A stretch of DNA of 64,000 bases from an uncultured Lachnospiraceae bacterium (GCA_910579505.1 CAJTTZ010000011.1:1-64000); one strand, 5' to 3'; shown: positions 24,765 to 33,998, counted from the first letter of the stretch. Made by a program: numbers and translations. The notes: generated by a model from the letters alone, not told the origin.

Positions 24765-25769
24765 ATGGACTTGAAGGGACGCAGTTTTTTAAAACTTCTG
24801 GATTTTACGCCGGAAGAAATATCATACATGCTGGACGTGGCGGCGGATTTGAAGGATAAGAAAAAGAAGGGAATCCCCGTGGACACGCTGCGGGGGAAAA
24901 ATGTGGCGCTGATTTTTGAGAAGACAAGCACCAGGACAAGATGTTCCTTTGAGGTGGCGGCCCATGACCTTGGTCTGGGAACCACTTATCTGGACCCGTC
25001 GGGCTCCCAGATCGGCAAGAAAGAGAGTATTGCGGACACGGCGCGTGTTCTGGGGCGCATGTATGAGGGAATCGAGTACCGCGGATACGGGCAGGATATT
25101 GTGGAGGAACTGGCGAAACATGCGGGCGTGCCGGTCTGGAACGGCCTGACCAATGAGTTCCACCCGACCCAGATGCTGGCGGACCTTTTGACGATACGGG
25201 AGCATTTCGGCCGCGTAAAGGGCATTAAGCTGACTTACATGGGAGACGCCCGTTACAACATGGGAAATTCACTGATGGTGGCATGCGCTAAGATGGGAAT
25301 GCATTTCACGGCATGTACAAGCAAAAAATACTTCCCGGAGGAGGAACTGGTGAAGACATGCCGGGAGATTGCGGAGGAAAACGGCGGTTCCATCCGGCTG
25401 ACGGAAGATGTGCCGGAGGGCGTGACGGGAGCGGATGTGGTATATACGGATGTATGGGTGTCCATGGGCGAGCCGGAGCAGATCTGGGAGGAGAGACTGC
25501 ATGATCTTGCGCCTTATCAGGTCAATGCGAAAGCGATGGCCCTCGCCGGAAAAGATGCGGTGTTTATGCACTGCCTGCCTGCGTTTCACGACCACCTGAC
25601 CGATATCGGGAAGGAGATCGGTGAGAAGTACGGCATGGCGGAACTGGAAGTGACAAACGAGGTGTTTGAGTCGCCGCAGTCCATTGTGTTTGACGAGGCG
25701 GAGAACCGCATGCACACCATCAAAGCGGTTATGGCTGTGACACTTGGCGGGAGTGAAAAGAACTTCTAA
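24765..25769 (+). CDS. argF: Ornithine carbamoyltransferase
   Basis: Makes citrulline from ornithine and carbamoyl phosphate, in arginine synthesis or, in the reverse direction, the arginine deiminase pathway. 334 residues. FEKTSTRTRCSFEVA holds the carbamoyl-phosphate STRTR motif, FHPTQMLADLLT the HPTQ motif, and FMHCLPAFHD the ornithine-site HCLP motif; all are intact. AAGGAGGCGG precedes the ATG. Standing alone, without arcA/arcC or other arg genes, it cannot be assigned to the anabolic or catabolic form. Its last codons overlap the start of the intergenic repeat at 25753. Confidence 0.95.
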   Translation: MDLKGRSFLKLLDFTPEEISYMLDVAADLKDKKKKGIPVDTLRGKNVALIFEKTSTRTRCSFEVAAHDLGLGTTYLDPSGSQIGKKESIADTARVLGRMYEGIEYRGYGQDIVEELAKHAGVPVWNGLTNEFHPTQMLADLLTIREHFGRVKGIKLTYMGDARYNMGNSLMVACAKMGMHFTACTSKKYFPEEELVKTCREIAEENGGSIRLTEDVPEGVTGADVVYTDVWVSMGEPEQIWEERLHDLAPYQVNAKAMALAGKDAVFMHCLPAFHDHLTDIGKEIGEKYGMAELEVTNEVFESPQSIVFDEAENRMHTIKAVMAVTLGGSEKNF

Positions 25770-25893
25770 AGCTCAGCAGCAATGGCTGCTTCGTGGAGAA
25801 GTTCGAGATTTGCTTTGCAAATCACTTTCACGCGGGAGAATGCCAAAATACGGGCATTCTCCGTATAGATTTTGCGATTCCGCAGAGCGGAAT
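25753..25893. repeat. Structured intergenic repeat, copy 1
   Basis: Outer pairs GTGAAAAG/CTTTCAC and AACTTCT/AGAAGTT enclose GCAGCAATGGCTGC and GATTTGCTTTGCAAATC. Immediately after is the perfect 10-bp-arm hairpin GGAGAATGCC...GGCATTCTCC (25835-25862), identical in its arms to that at 42119-42145, then GATTCCGCAGAGCGGAATC (25875-25893). It lies between argF and birA in the direction of transcription. Confidence 0.7.
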
Positions 25894-25917
25894 CATGGGG
25901 GTGCAATAGTTAAATTC

Positions 25918-26925
25918 ATGAAAACAGACAAATCGGATATTTTGACATGTCTGCGGAACAGCGGGGATTACGTGTCGGGGCAGCAGCTCTGCGACCGCCT
26001 CGGTGTCTCCCGCACGGCGGTCTGGAAGGTGATTAACCAGCTGAAGGAGGAGGGCTACCGAATCGAGTCGGTGCCAAGCCGGGGGTATCGTCTGGTGGAG
26101 AGCCCGGCGGATGTGTATTCGGAGAGTGAGATCGCCAGCAGAGTTCACACGAAGTGGGCGGGGAAACGGCTTGTCTTTTTTGAGTCCACGGGTTCCACGA
26201 ATCCTGACGCCAAACACTATGCGGAGGAGGGAGCGCCGCACGGAACGACGGTGGTTGCCGACAGGCAGACGGCGGGCAGGGGCCGCAGGGGCAGGTCGTG
26301 GGAGTCGCCGGCGGGCCGATCCATTTATTTTACGATTGTCATCCGTCCGGCGTTCGCCCCGGATAAAGCGTCCATGGTCACATTGGTGATGGCGCTTTCC
26401 GTGGCGGAGGCGATTCATGAAGTGACAGGGCTTGATACAGGCATTAAATGGCCGAATGACATTGTGGTGAACGGAAAAAAGGTAGTCGGGATTCTCACGG
26501 AGATGAGTATGACGCCGGAGATGAATGAGATCCAGTTTCTGGTGGCGGGAGTAGGCGTCAATGTGAATCAGGAGAGCGGGGAGGAATTCCCGGAGGGGCT
26601 CCGGGGGACGGCGACTTCCCTGAAAATGGAGTCCGGGCAGCAGTTTGACCGGGCGGGGCTGCTTGCAAGGATTCTGGAGCAGTTTGAGCAGGATTATGAA
26701 ACCTTTGAGCGGACGGTTAACCTTTCCGGGCTTCGGGCGCGTTATGAGTCCCGTCTGGTTGGGAGGAACGCTGCGGTGCGGGTGCTCGATCCGGCGGGAG
26801 AGTACACCGGGATTTCGAGGGGCATCACGGAGACGGGAGAACTGGTTGTGGAAAGGGAGACGGGAGAAACGGTCCTTGTCTATGCAGGGGAAGTGTCGGT
26901 CCGCGGGCTGTACGGATATGTCTAA
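25918..26925 (+). CDS. birA: Biotin operon repressor/biotin--protein ligase BirA
   Basis: 335 residues from the ATG at 25918. The frame is open upstream to 25744, but that stretch is the intergenic repeat, so it is not coding. The N-terminal ~60 residues are a winged helix (YVSGQQLCDRLGVSRTAVWK, GYRIESVPSRGYRL). The ligase domain has FFESTGSTNPDAK, the biotinyl-AMP loop GRGRRGRSWESPAG, and KWPNDIVVNGKKVVGILTE, followed by a small SH3-like C-terminal domain. It should attach biotin to carboxylase carrier domains and repress biotin uptake or synthesis genes. The ribosome binding site is poor (GGGGG 17 bases before the start). Confidence 0.93.
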   Translation: MKTDKSDILTCLRNSGDYVSGQQLCDRLGVSRTAVWKVINQLKEEGYRIESVPSRGYRLVESPADVYSESEIASRVHTKWAGKRLVFFESTGSTNPDAKHYAEEGAPHGTTVVADRQTAGRGRRGRSWESPAGRSIYFTIVIRPAFAPDKASMVTLVMALSVAEAIHEVTGLDTGIKWPNDIVVNGKKVVGILTEMSMTPEMNEIQFLVAGVGVNVNQESGEEFPEGLRGTATSLKMESGQQFDRAGLLARILEQFEQDYETFERTVNLSGLRARYESRLVGRNAAVRVLDPAGEYTGISRGITETGELVVERETGETVLVYAGEVSVRGLYGYV

Positions 26926-27008
26926 GACAAGGCGGCAGTAAAATGACATACATGTCGGATTCCACGGGCGAGGGATGGCCTGCGGCAGGACAGTGACAGC
27001 GGAAGGGA

Positions 27009-27350
27009 ATGTCAATGGAAGAAGATAAGAGAATTGTGCTCTGCGGCGCGAATGCATATGAGCAGAAATATTATTTTAACGAAAAGTTTGATAAGATTCC
27101 GCAGTCGATCAAGGATGAACTGCATATCATCTGTGTGCTCTTCACGGAGGAAGTGGGCGGCATTTTTACCATCGTCTTTGAGGAGGACGGCAGTATTTCC
27201 TTAGAGACGGATGCCGAGGAGGATGATCTGCTCTATGACGAGATCAGCAGCGGACTTCTGGTGGGAGAAATCCGCAGGAACAGGCAGGAGATGTTAGAGT
27301 CACTGCAGCTGTATTACCGGGTGTTTATCCTGCACGAAAGCTTGGTGTAA
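27009..27350 (+). CDS. Small conserved acidic protein (DUF6145-like), dusB neighbour
   Basis: 113 residues, acidic, with no membrane segment. It reads CGANAYEQKYYFNEKFDKIP, then HIICVLFTEEVGGIFTIVFE and EDGSISLETDAEEDDLLYDE, an alternating beta/acidic pattern that I associate with a small Lachnospiraceae family (DUF6145), not a characterised protein. A start at 27015 is equally possible. The stop is followed by dusB after only 4 bases, so the two are almost certainly co-translated; that is the only clue to function. Confidence 0.7.
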   Translation: MSMEEDKRIVLCGANAYEQKYYFNEKFDKIPQSIKDELHIICVLFTEEVGGIFTIVFEEDGSISLETDAEEDDLLYDEISSGLLVGEIRRNRQEMLESLQLYYRVFILHESLV

Positions 27351-27354
27351 ACGA

Positions 27355-28326
27355 ATGGATCATTTATTGAAACCGCTGACGGTCGGCGGCGTTACTTTGA
27401 AGAACAATCTCATACTGGCTCCCATGGCAGGCGTGACGGACCTGCCTTTTCGTTTGCTGTGCAGCGAACAGGGAGCGGCGCTTGCCGGAATGGAGATGGT
27501 GAGTGCAAAGGCCATCATGTACGGCAATAAAAATACGGAAGGGCTGCTGCAGATCCATCCGCAGGAAGGCCCCGTTTCCCTGCAGCTTTTCGGTTCGGAT
27601 CCGAAGATCGTCAGCGAGATGGCGAAGCGGATTGAGGAGCGGCCTTTTGCCATACTGGATATCAACATGGGCTGTCCTGTGCCGAAAATTGTGAACAACG
27701 GGGAGGGCTCGGCGCTGATGCGGGAGCCGAAACTGGCGGGGGAGATCATAGCCGCCACGGTAAAGGCCATAGAGAAACCCGTCACGGTGAAAATCCGCAA
27801 GGGATTTGACGCCGCCCATGTCAACGCGGTGGAGCTGGCGAAGATTGCGGAGGATGCCGGCGCCGCCGCAGTGGCTGTGCACGGCAGGACGCGAGAGCAG
27901 TTTTACAGCGGGGAGGCGGATTGGGAGATCATAGCGAAGGTGAAGGAGGCGGTCTCCATTCCCGTGATTGGAAACGGGGATGTGACGGACGAAAAGAGCG
28001 CGGAAAAACTGCTTAGGCAGACGGGATGCGACGGCGTGATGATCGGCCGTGCCGCCAGGGGAAACCCGTGGCTGTTTAGGCAGATTGCCGCCTACCTGGA
28101 AGACGGGCAAAGGCCGCCCGCGCCGTCCATGGAAGAGAAGAAAGAAATGATTCTGCGCCACGCCGCGCTGCAGTTAAAAATAAAGGGAGAGTATACCGGC
28201 GTTCGGGAAATGAGAAAGCACCTGTCATGGTATACGGCAGGGCTTCCGGGTTCCGCCAGACTCAGGGGCAGCGTGAACCAGGCGGAAAGCTTTGAGGAGA
28301 TCAGGCGGCTGGTGGAATCTATGTGA
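27355..28326 (+). CDS. dusB: tRNA-dihydrouridine synthase DusB
   Basis: An FMN enzyme that reduces uridines in the D-loop of tRNA. 323 residues. The TIM barrel begins APMAGVTDLPFRLLCSEQGA. DINMGCPVPKIVNNGEGSAL contains the catalytic Cys; VTVKIRKGF and AVAVHGRTREQFYSG hold the conserved Lys/Arg/His; IGNGDVTDEKSAEKLL and GVMIGRAARGNPWLF bind FMN phosphate. The short helical C-terminal domain is present. It is translationally linked to the small gene before it. Confidence 0.95.
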   Translation: MDHLLKPLTVGGVTLKNNLILAPMAGVTDLPFRLLCSEQGAALAGMEMVSAKAIMYGNKNTEGLLQIHPQEGPVSLQLFGSDPKIVSEMAKRIEERPFAILDINMGCPVPKIVNNGEGSALMREPKLAGEIIAATVKAIEKPVTVKIRKGFDAAHVNAVELAKIAEDAGAAAVAVHGRTREQFYSGEADWEIIAKVKEAVSIPVIGNGDVTDEKSAEKLLRQTGCDGVMIGRAARGNPWLFRQIAAYLEDGQRPPAPSMEEKKEMILRHAALQLKIKGEYTGVREMRKHLSWYTAGLPGSARLRGSVNQAESFEEIRRLVESM

Positions 28327-28428
28327 TCTCAAAAACGGCGGGCCGGTTTTTGGAAATCTTTCTGCATGTCAGAAAGTCTAAAGTCATATACTGTGTCAGA
28401 ACGGGAGACAGGCACAGGGGAAAACACG

Positions 28429-29262
28429 ATGGAAACGGAGAGTATTGTCTACTTTCATCCCACGCAGGATATGTATAAAATGGCAGCCGCCAAGAGACAC
28501 TGGTGGGAGGGCACAGTCCTGCCGGAAAACATTTTGCGGGCGGAGGATGCCGGCGGTTTTTTTGTGCCCGTGGACTGCACGGTGCCGCATTTCTACTATA
28601 AAAAGAAACCGTGGCCCGAGGAGGTTTTGTCGCAGGCCATGGAGACTGTGCTTCACGGCGCGCCGGGACTGGCGGACGCATTTCTGCATCCACAAGTAAT
28701 GACACTTATGTCAGAAAGGCAGAGGGAACGCTGGGAGCCGCGCCGGGAGACCATGGAAAAGCTGGCCGCAAGTCTGCTTGCAGCCTCTGCCGCCGACAGC
28801 CTGTTTCAAAAAGGCAGGGTGAATGTACTGCTGGGCAGGCCCGGGGATACGGATTGGCAGATGGAGATGACGAGAAGGCTTCTGGACCCTTATCTGCCGA
28901 GGATCAACAGCCTGATCTTCCATTTTGAGGAGGTGGATGGAACGGATATCTGGGAGGAGACGGCGGATCAGCTGGAAGAGTACGGGTACGAATATGGGCT
29001 TGTGCCCGGTATGCGGCCTTATCTTAAGACACAGAAGGGGCTTTGCTGCAGCAGGGAAAGGTGCGGCGGGGTGATTCTGGATTACGCGGACACGCCAAGA
29101 TATCCCAGAGTGGAGCGGGAGGGACGGACGGTCTATGCGGATTTGACCTCCAATCAGGAAAAGGAGCAGGTCTGCATCGGGAAAAACGGCTGTATTCTCT
29201 ATATATCGCCCCTCAAATATCTTGACACTATAGTGAAAACTGGTTATGATAGAAAAACGTGA
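28429..29262 (+). CDS. Uncharacterised protein between dusB and greA
   Basis: 277 residues from the ATG at 28429 (AGGGG ~9 bases upstream; the frame opens at 28366). No signal peptide or membrane segment. It has a Trp/Tyr-rich start (YFHPTQDMYKMAAAKRHWWE), a central helical part with LMSERQRERWEPRRETMEKL, then NVLLGRPGDTDWQM and INSLIFHFEEVDGTDIWEE. The C-terminal part has a Cys-containing turn (GLCCSRERCGGVILDY). I do not recognise the family. The final codons contain a promoter (29222-29250) that probably drives greA. Confidence 0.6.
   Translation: METESIVYFHPTQDMYKMAAAKRHWWEGTVLPENILRAEDAGGFFVPVDCTVPHFYYKKKPWPEEVLSQAMETVLHGAPGLADAFLHPQVMTLMSERQRERWEPRRETMEKLAASLLAASAADSLFQKGRVNVLLGRPGDTDWQMEMTRRLLDPYLPRINSLIFHFEEVDGTDIWEETADQLEEYGYEYGLVPGMRPYLKTQKGLCCSRERCGGVILDYADTPRYPRVEREGRTVYADLTSNQEKEQVCIGKNGCILYISPLKYLDTIVKTGYDRKT
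29222..29250 (+). promoter_or_regulatory. Predicted promoter for greA-lysS, inside the preceding gene
   Basis: TTGACA (29222-29227), exactly 17 bases, TATGAT (29245-29250). It lies within the last codons of the upstream gene, about 95 bases before greA. Confidence 0.65.
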
Positions 29263-29343
29263 GGAATGCTGAAACGTGCATTTTTTGCCATGGGAAAATT
29301 TACATTGAAAAATGTATAACTGGGGAAAGGAAGATTTTTTACC

Positions 29344-29826
29344 ATGCAGGAGAAAAAGAATATTTTAACTTATGAAGGCTTACGCAAATACGAGGATGAG
29401 CTACATGAACTGAAGGTGGTAAAGCGTAAGGAAGTGGCCCAGAAGATCAAGGAGGCCAGAGAGCAGGGCGATCTCTCCGAGAACGCCGAGTACGATGCGG
29501 CTAAGGACGAGCAGCGTGACATCGAGGCGAGGATTGAGGAACTGGAGAAAATCCTTAAAAATGCCGAGGTTGTGGTGGAGGATGAGGTAGATCTCGACAA
29601 GATCAACATCGGCTGCCAGGTAAAGATACTGGACGTGGAGTTTAATGAAGAGTTAGAATATAAAATCGTAGGTTCTACAGAGGCGAACAGTTTAAAGGGA
29701 AAGATTTCCAACGAGTCTCCCGTGGGCAAGGCGCTGATCGGCAGCAAGGTCGGTGATACGGTAGAGGTGGAGACACAGGCGGGCGCCATTCAGTATAAGG
29801 TATTGGAGATCCAGAGGTCCAACTGA
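29344..29826 (+). CDS. greA: Transcript cleavage factor GreA
   Basis: Rescues backtracked RNA polymerase by stimulating cleavage of the transcript 3' end. 160 residues. The N-terminal coiled coil (KEAREQGDLSENAEYDAAKD, with the conserved Asp/Glu pair at the tip) and the C-terminal FKBP-like domain (SPVGKALIGSKVGDTVEVET) are both complete. GGGGAAAGGAAG precedes the ATG. lysS follows 62 bases downstream, a gene order common in Firmicutes. Confidence 0.96.
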   Translation: MQEKKNILTYEGLRKYEDELHELKVVKRKEVAQKIKEAREQGDLSENAEYDAAKDEQRDIEARIEELEKILKNAEVVVEDEVDLDKINIGCQVKILDVEFNEELEYKIVGSTEANSLKGKISNESPVGKALIGSKVGDTVEVETQAGAIQYKVLEIQRSN

Positions 29827-29888
29827 GCGCAAAGGGCGGCTGCAGGGAATAGCACACATAGGAATCGTATTGGAGAAAGGACAGCAGT

Positions 29889-31997
29889 ATGGCAGAGACA
29901 CAGCAGGATATCAATCAGCTTTTGAAGGTGAGAAGAGAGAAGCTTGCAGCCTTGCAGGAGGCGGGCAGAGACCCTTTTCGGATTACAAAGTACGACGTAA
30001 CCCATCACAGTCTGGAAATACGGGACAATTTTGACGCGCTGGAGGGGAAAACCGTCTCCGTCGCGGGCCGTGTGATGAGCAAACGCGTTATGGGTAAGGC
30101 ATCCTTCTGTAATGTGCAGGATCTGGAGGGAGATATTCAGGTCTATGTTGCGAGAGACAGCGTGGGTGAGGAACCTTACGCCGATTTCAAGAAATATGAC
30201 GTGGGTGATATAGTCGGCATCGAGGGCGAGGTTTTTAGGACCAAAACAGGCGAGATATCCGTCCACGCTTCAAATGTGACATTGCTGTCAAAAAGTCTGC
30301 AGATCCTGCCGGAAAAGTATCATGGGCTGGTAAATACGGATATCCGTTACCGGCAGAGATATACGGACCTGATCATGAACGGGGATGTGAAAAAGACTTT
30401 TGTCATGCGCTCCAAAATCATCAGTTCCATCAGACGTTATCTGGACGGACAGGGATTCCTGGAAGTGGAGACGCCCATGCTCGTGTCCAATGCGGGCGGA
30501 GCGGCGGCAAGACCATTCGAGACGCATTACAATGCGCTTGACGAGGATGTGAAGCTCCGCATCTCCCTGGAATTATATCTGAAGAGGCTGATCGTGGGCG
30601 GCATGGAGAGAGTCTATGAGATCGGGCGGGTATTTCGAAATGAAGGGCTCGACGCAAGGCATAACCCGGAGTTTACGCTTATGGAACTGTATCAGGCCTA
30701 CACCGATTACAACGGGATGATGGACCTGACAGAGAACATGTTCCGCCATGTGGCGAAGGAAGTATGCGGCACAACTACCGTGCCCTACGGGGATGTGGAG
30801 ATTGATCTGGGCAGGCCTTTTGAGCGGATCACCATGGTGGAGGCGGTGAAGAAATATACAGGCGTCGATTTTGACGAAGTGCAGGACACGGCGGCCGCCA
30901 AAAAGATTGCGGATGAGAAGGGCGTACACTACGAGGAGCGTCATACTAAGGGGGATATCATCAATCTCTTCTTTGAGGAGTTTGTGGAGGAACATCTGGT
31001 TCAGCCCACTTTTGTCATGGACCATCCCGTGGAGATATCGCCGCTCACCAAGAGAAAGCCGGACAAGCCGGATTATGTGGAGCGCTTTGAGCTGTTTATC
31101 ACGGCGAGGGAAATGTGCAACGCCTATTCCGAGCTAAACGACCCCATCGACCAGAGAGAGCGGTTTAAGGCGCAGGAAGCTGCGCTTGCGGCTGGCGACG
31201 AGGAAGCGAACACGACGGACGAAGATTTCATGAACGCGCTGGAGATCGGCATGCCTCCTACGGGCGGCATCGGGTACGGCATTGACAGGCTGGTGATGCT
31301 GCTCACCAATTCCCCTGCGATTCGTGACGTCCTGCTCTTCCCCACAATGAAAAGTCTGGACAAAAAGCCTTCCGATGGGGCGAAGGCCGCGAAGAAGCCG
31401 GCTGGCGGCGAGGCAAAAAAGAGCAGTGTGACCCGCGAACAGGCGCTGGAACTTTTGAAAAAATATAACAAGGAGCCGTTTCATATCCAGCACGCGCTGA
31501 CTGTGGAAGGCGTGATGCGCTGGTACGCGAAAGAGCTTGGCTATGCCGAGGAAGAAGAGTTCTGGGGCATTACCGGGCTCCTGCATGACATAGATTTTGA
31601 GCTTTATCCCGACGAGCACTGCAAGAAAGCGCCGGAGCTTCTGCGGGAGGGCGGCGTGAGCGAGGATATGATCTACGCGGTCTGCTCCCACGGATTCGGG
31701 CTGTGCAGTGAGGAGGAGCCGAAGCTTGAGATGGAGAAAGTGCTTTTTGCGGCTGACGAGCTGACAGGGCTGATCTGGTCCTGTGCGCTGATGCGTCCCT
31801 CCAGGAGCACGATGGACATGGAGGTCAAGAGCCTGAAAAAGAAGTTTAAGGACAAGAAGTTTGCGGCGGGCTGTTCCAGGGAGGTTATTGCGCAGGGAGC
31901 CCAGATGCTTGGCTGGGAGCTGGACGATTTGTTTGATAAGACGATTCAGGCGATGAGAAGCTGCGAGGCAAAGGTCGCTGCGGCGATGGAGGAATAG
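29889..31997 (+). CDS. lysS: Lysyl-tRNA synthetase (class II) with C-terminal HD domain
   Basis: 702 residues, about 200 longer than a normal LysRS. Residues 1-500 are a complete class II enzyme: OB-fold anticodon domain (VSVAGRVMSKRVMGKASFCN), motif 1 FLEVETPML, motif 2 YEIGRVFRNEGLDARHNPEF, motif 3 GGIGYGIDRLVMLLT. A Lys/Ala-rich linker (KPAGGEAKKSS, about 503-517) leads to an HD-type domain: FHIQHALTVEGVMRWYA, GITGLLHDIDFEL with the HD pair, VCSHGFG and VLFAADELTGLI with the final Asp, as in HD hydrolases. The synthetase charges tRNA-Lys; the HD part could act on a nucleotide or phosphate, but its substrate is unknown. The stop is followed by a strong terminator. Confidence 0.93.
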   Translation: MAETQQDINQLLKVRREKLAALQEAGRDPFRITKYDVTHHSLEIRDNFDALEGKTVSVAGRVMSKRVMGKASFCNVQDLEGDIQVYVARDSVGEEPYADFKKYDVGDIVGIEGEVFRTKTGEISVHASNVTLLSKSLQILPEKYHGLVNTDIRYRQRYTDLIMNGDVKKTFVMRSKIISSIRRYLDGQGFLEVETPMLVSNAGGAAARPFETHYNALDEDVKLRISLELYLKRLIVGGMERVYEIGRVFRNEGLDARHNPEFTLMELYQAYTDYNGMMDLTENMFRHVAKEVCGTTTVPYGDVEIDLGRPFERITMVEAVKKYTGVDFDEVQDTAAAKKIADEKGVHYEERHTKGDIINLFFEEFVEEHLVQPTFVMDHPVEISPLTKRKPDKPDYVERFELFITAREMCNAYSELNDPIDQRERFKAQEAALAAGDEEANTTDEDFMNALEIGMPPTGGIGYGIDRLVMLLTNSPAIRDVLLFPTMKSLDKKPSDGAKAAKKPAGGEAKKSSVTREQALELLKKYNKEPFHIQHALTVEGVMRWYAKELGYAEEEEFWGITGLLHDIDFELYPDEHCKKAPELLREGGVSEDMIYAVCSHGFGLCSEEEPKLEMEKVLFAADELTGLIWSCALMRPSRSTMDMEVKSLKKKFKDKKFAAGCSREVIAQGAQMLGWELDDLFDKTIQAMRSCEAKVAAAMEE

Positions 31998-32009
31998 GAT
32001 GATGAAGAA

Positions 32010-32046
32010 GGCGGTGAATCCACGAAAACGGATCCACCGCCGTTTT
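32010..32046 (+). terminator. Rho-independent terminator after lysS
   Basis: GGCGGTGAATCC (32010-32021) pairs with GGATCCACCGCC (32030-32041), followed by GTTTTG. It also separates lysS from the convergent diguanylate cyclase gene. Confidence 0.8.
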
Positions 32047-32057
32047 GCTGCCAGCCT

Positions 32058-33962
32058 TTACAGAAAGGACTCCTTCCGCTCCCTCTTATTTTTATACATC
32101 TTTTCATCCGCTTCCTTCATCAGCTTTTCGTAGTCCGCAGACTGCCCGGTCAGGCTGCAGCCGAAGGAAAAACGGAGAGGAACCTGCACCTGGTCATTCA
32201 GATTTGCGAAACTCTGGTTCTGCAGGTCTGCCAGAAGGGAGATGGCGTCAGTCAATTCCTGGCCGCTGTCATAGCCGTATATGAAGAGGACGAACTCGTC
32301 GCCGCCGAGTCTTGCGGACACAGAGCTTTTGGAACCGAAGTCCCGGAACAGGCCGGCGATTTCCTTCAAATAGACGTCGCCCGCATCGTGGCCGTAGGTA
32401 TCGTTAATTGTTTTCAGGTTATCCGCATCAATCATGACAATCGCGCCATGGCCGAGCGTTTCCGGCTCGGCGAACAGGGCGGAAAGCCGATTCTCCAAGC
32501 CGCGGCGGTTATAAAGCCCGGTCAGCGGATCGTAATCCCGCTCGGCTTCTATCTTCCGGCGCTTTCTGATTTCATCTGTCACATCAATGACAACGCCGAA
32601 AATCTCGTCGTCCTTGCTCAGCTCTTCCAGTTTGACATAGTGCTCTTTCAGCGGGTATATATTGGTCTCGCCTTCGACGGGATCTTGGCACAGCCCGCTG
32701 ATAAAAGAACGGAACTGCCTGTGGTCTGAGGACAGCTTCTCGGTTTCGGCCTGATCCAGACAAAGGATGTGCGGCACATGCTGGGTAAAACGCACTCTCT
32801 TCATGTGACGGTTGTATTCATATACGCCGATATACATATTTGTTTTGCTTAAAACATAAGACATCTTTTGGCTGTTGTCCAAAAGGCTCTGCTTCATTCT
32901 GTTGATATAACCGCTCAATTCTGAAAATTCCACGCTTGTCTGAATGTTGATCATTTCATCCAGATTGCCCTGGGCGATGCTGTGCAGCTTTTTGTTGACG
33001 CTGTGGATGCCGTCAACCACATATTGATTCATATAGGTGGTAACCACCCGGAAGAGAATGATTGCAATGGTAATCAGGCAGAATGCAAGTCCGACCGTTA
33101 TGGGCGGGATACGCTGGTACAGCACCCGCCTTGAAAGAACACGGCCGATGTAGTTTTCGTTATATTTCGCAAACACGCAGTAGGATTCTTCGCCGTTTAC
33201 ATTGGCATGGAAACCTTCTCTGCCGGCTGTCACTGTGTTGAGGCTGAGTCCGATCTCCGAAAGGTTTTTGCCGACGCATGAAAGGTCGGTGGAGCCGACA
33301 ATCTCGCCGGTTTTGGCGTTCACAGCGTAATAGTTGGCGTCAGGATTGACCCGGAACAGGGAAAAAAGATAGGAAAGCTCATTTTTTTCGGTCGCTTTCA
33401 TCACATTGACGGGCTCCATGCCTATCTGAACGATAAACGCGCCGTTTTTGCTCCAGAGCGCGGAGTACTGCATCAGCTTTGCCTCTGCCGTGTTGGGCGT
33501 GATATCCTGAACGAGACGCAGTGATTTGTCAGTGAGCATGGGTTTAAAAAACTGCATCTGCTCCCCGGAATCAAAAGTAAAGTCGTAATATTCCGGGTGG
33601 GTTCCCGCGTAGATACGGCCGGTGGTATCAAAGATATGGATTTCGTCCACTTCCATCATCTCGGCAATTTTTTTCAGCTCCTCCACACTGTTTAGGACGG
33701 AAGGGTTACCTTCTATAATATAGGCGATTGCCTCCGCATTGTGCAGACATGTCTGCCGGTAGGCTTCTTTGGTTTCGGCAAGCTCCGCCGTATTCTTTTC
33801 CAGAAGCTGTTCAATCTGGTAAAAAGTTTCCGTGGCGGTCTGATATGCCTGCTTGTGCTCGCGCATAATCTGAATGCACAGGATCAATGCCAAAAGAACG
33901 ACGACGAGAACAAAAGTGACGGAGCGCATATAGCGGCTGATTATATTTCTAAGAGTCTGCAT
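32058..33962 (-). CDS. Membrane diguanylate cyclase with extracellular Cache-like sensor
   Basis: 634 residues. A membrane segment at about 15-33 is followed by a ~240-residue extracellular sensor (Cache-like: IHIFDTTGRIYAGTHPEYYD, SVLNSVEELKKIAEMME), a second membrane segment near 285-308, a HAMP-like helical linker, a PAS-like stretch (about 380-460), and a complete GGDEF domain (DYDPLTGLYNRRGLENRL, SARLGGDEFVLFIYG). It should make cyclic di-GMP from two GTP. The RxxD inhibitory site expected just before the GGDEF motif is absent (KSSVSARLGGDEF), so feedback inhibition by the product is probably missing. It is transcribed toward lysS. The HD-GYP proteins at 40.5 and 43.6 kb are natural opponents. 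Confidence 0.92.
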   Translation of the reverse strand: MQTLRNIISRYMRSVTFVLVVVLLALILCIQIMREHKQAYQTATETFYQIEQLLEKNTAELAETKEAYRQTCLHNAEAIAYIIEGNPSVLNSVEELKKIAEMMEVDEIHIFDTTGRIYAGTHPEYYDFTFDSGEQMQFFKPMLTDKSLRLVQDITPNTAEAKLMQYSALWSKNGAFIVQIGMEPVNVMKATEKNELSYLFSLFRVNPDANYYAVNAKTGEIVGSTDLSCVGKNLSEIGLSLNTVTAGREGFHANVNGEESYCVFAKYNENYIGRVLSRRVLYQRIPPITVGLAFCLITIAIILFRVVTTYMNQYVVDGIHSVNKKLHSIAQGNLDEMINIQTSVEFSELSGYINRMKQSLLDNSQKMSYVLSKTNMYIGVYEYNRHMKRVRFTQHVPHILCLDQAETEKLSSDHRQFRSFISGLCQDPVEGETNIYPLKEHYVKLEELSKDDEIFGVVIDVTDEIRKRRKIEAERDYDPLTGLYNRRGLENRLSALFAEPETLGHGAIVMIDADNLKTINDTYGHDAGDVYLKEIAGLFRDFGSKSSVSARLGGDEFVLFIYGYDSGQELTDAISLLADLQNQSFANLNDQVQVPLRFSFGCSLTGQSADYEKLMKEADEKMYKNKRERKESFL

Positions 33963-33998
33963 GGACTTCTCCTTTGCTGTACAGCATAATGGTTTACA

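Noticed and set aside
24431..24859. 142-residue plus-strand frame across the SPFH-argF gap
   Set aside because: Covers the ends of two real genes and the hairpin-rich intergenic repeat; no start signal.
25744..25917. N-terminal extension of birA
   Set aside because: The extension is made of the structured intergenic repeat; homology begins at the winged helix after 25918.
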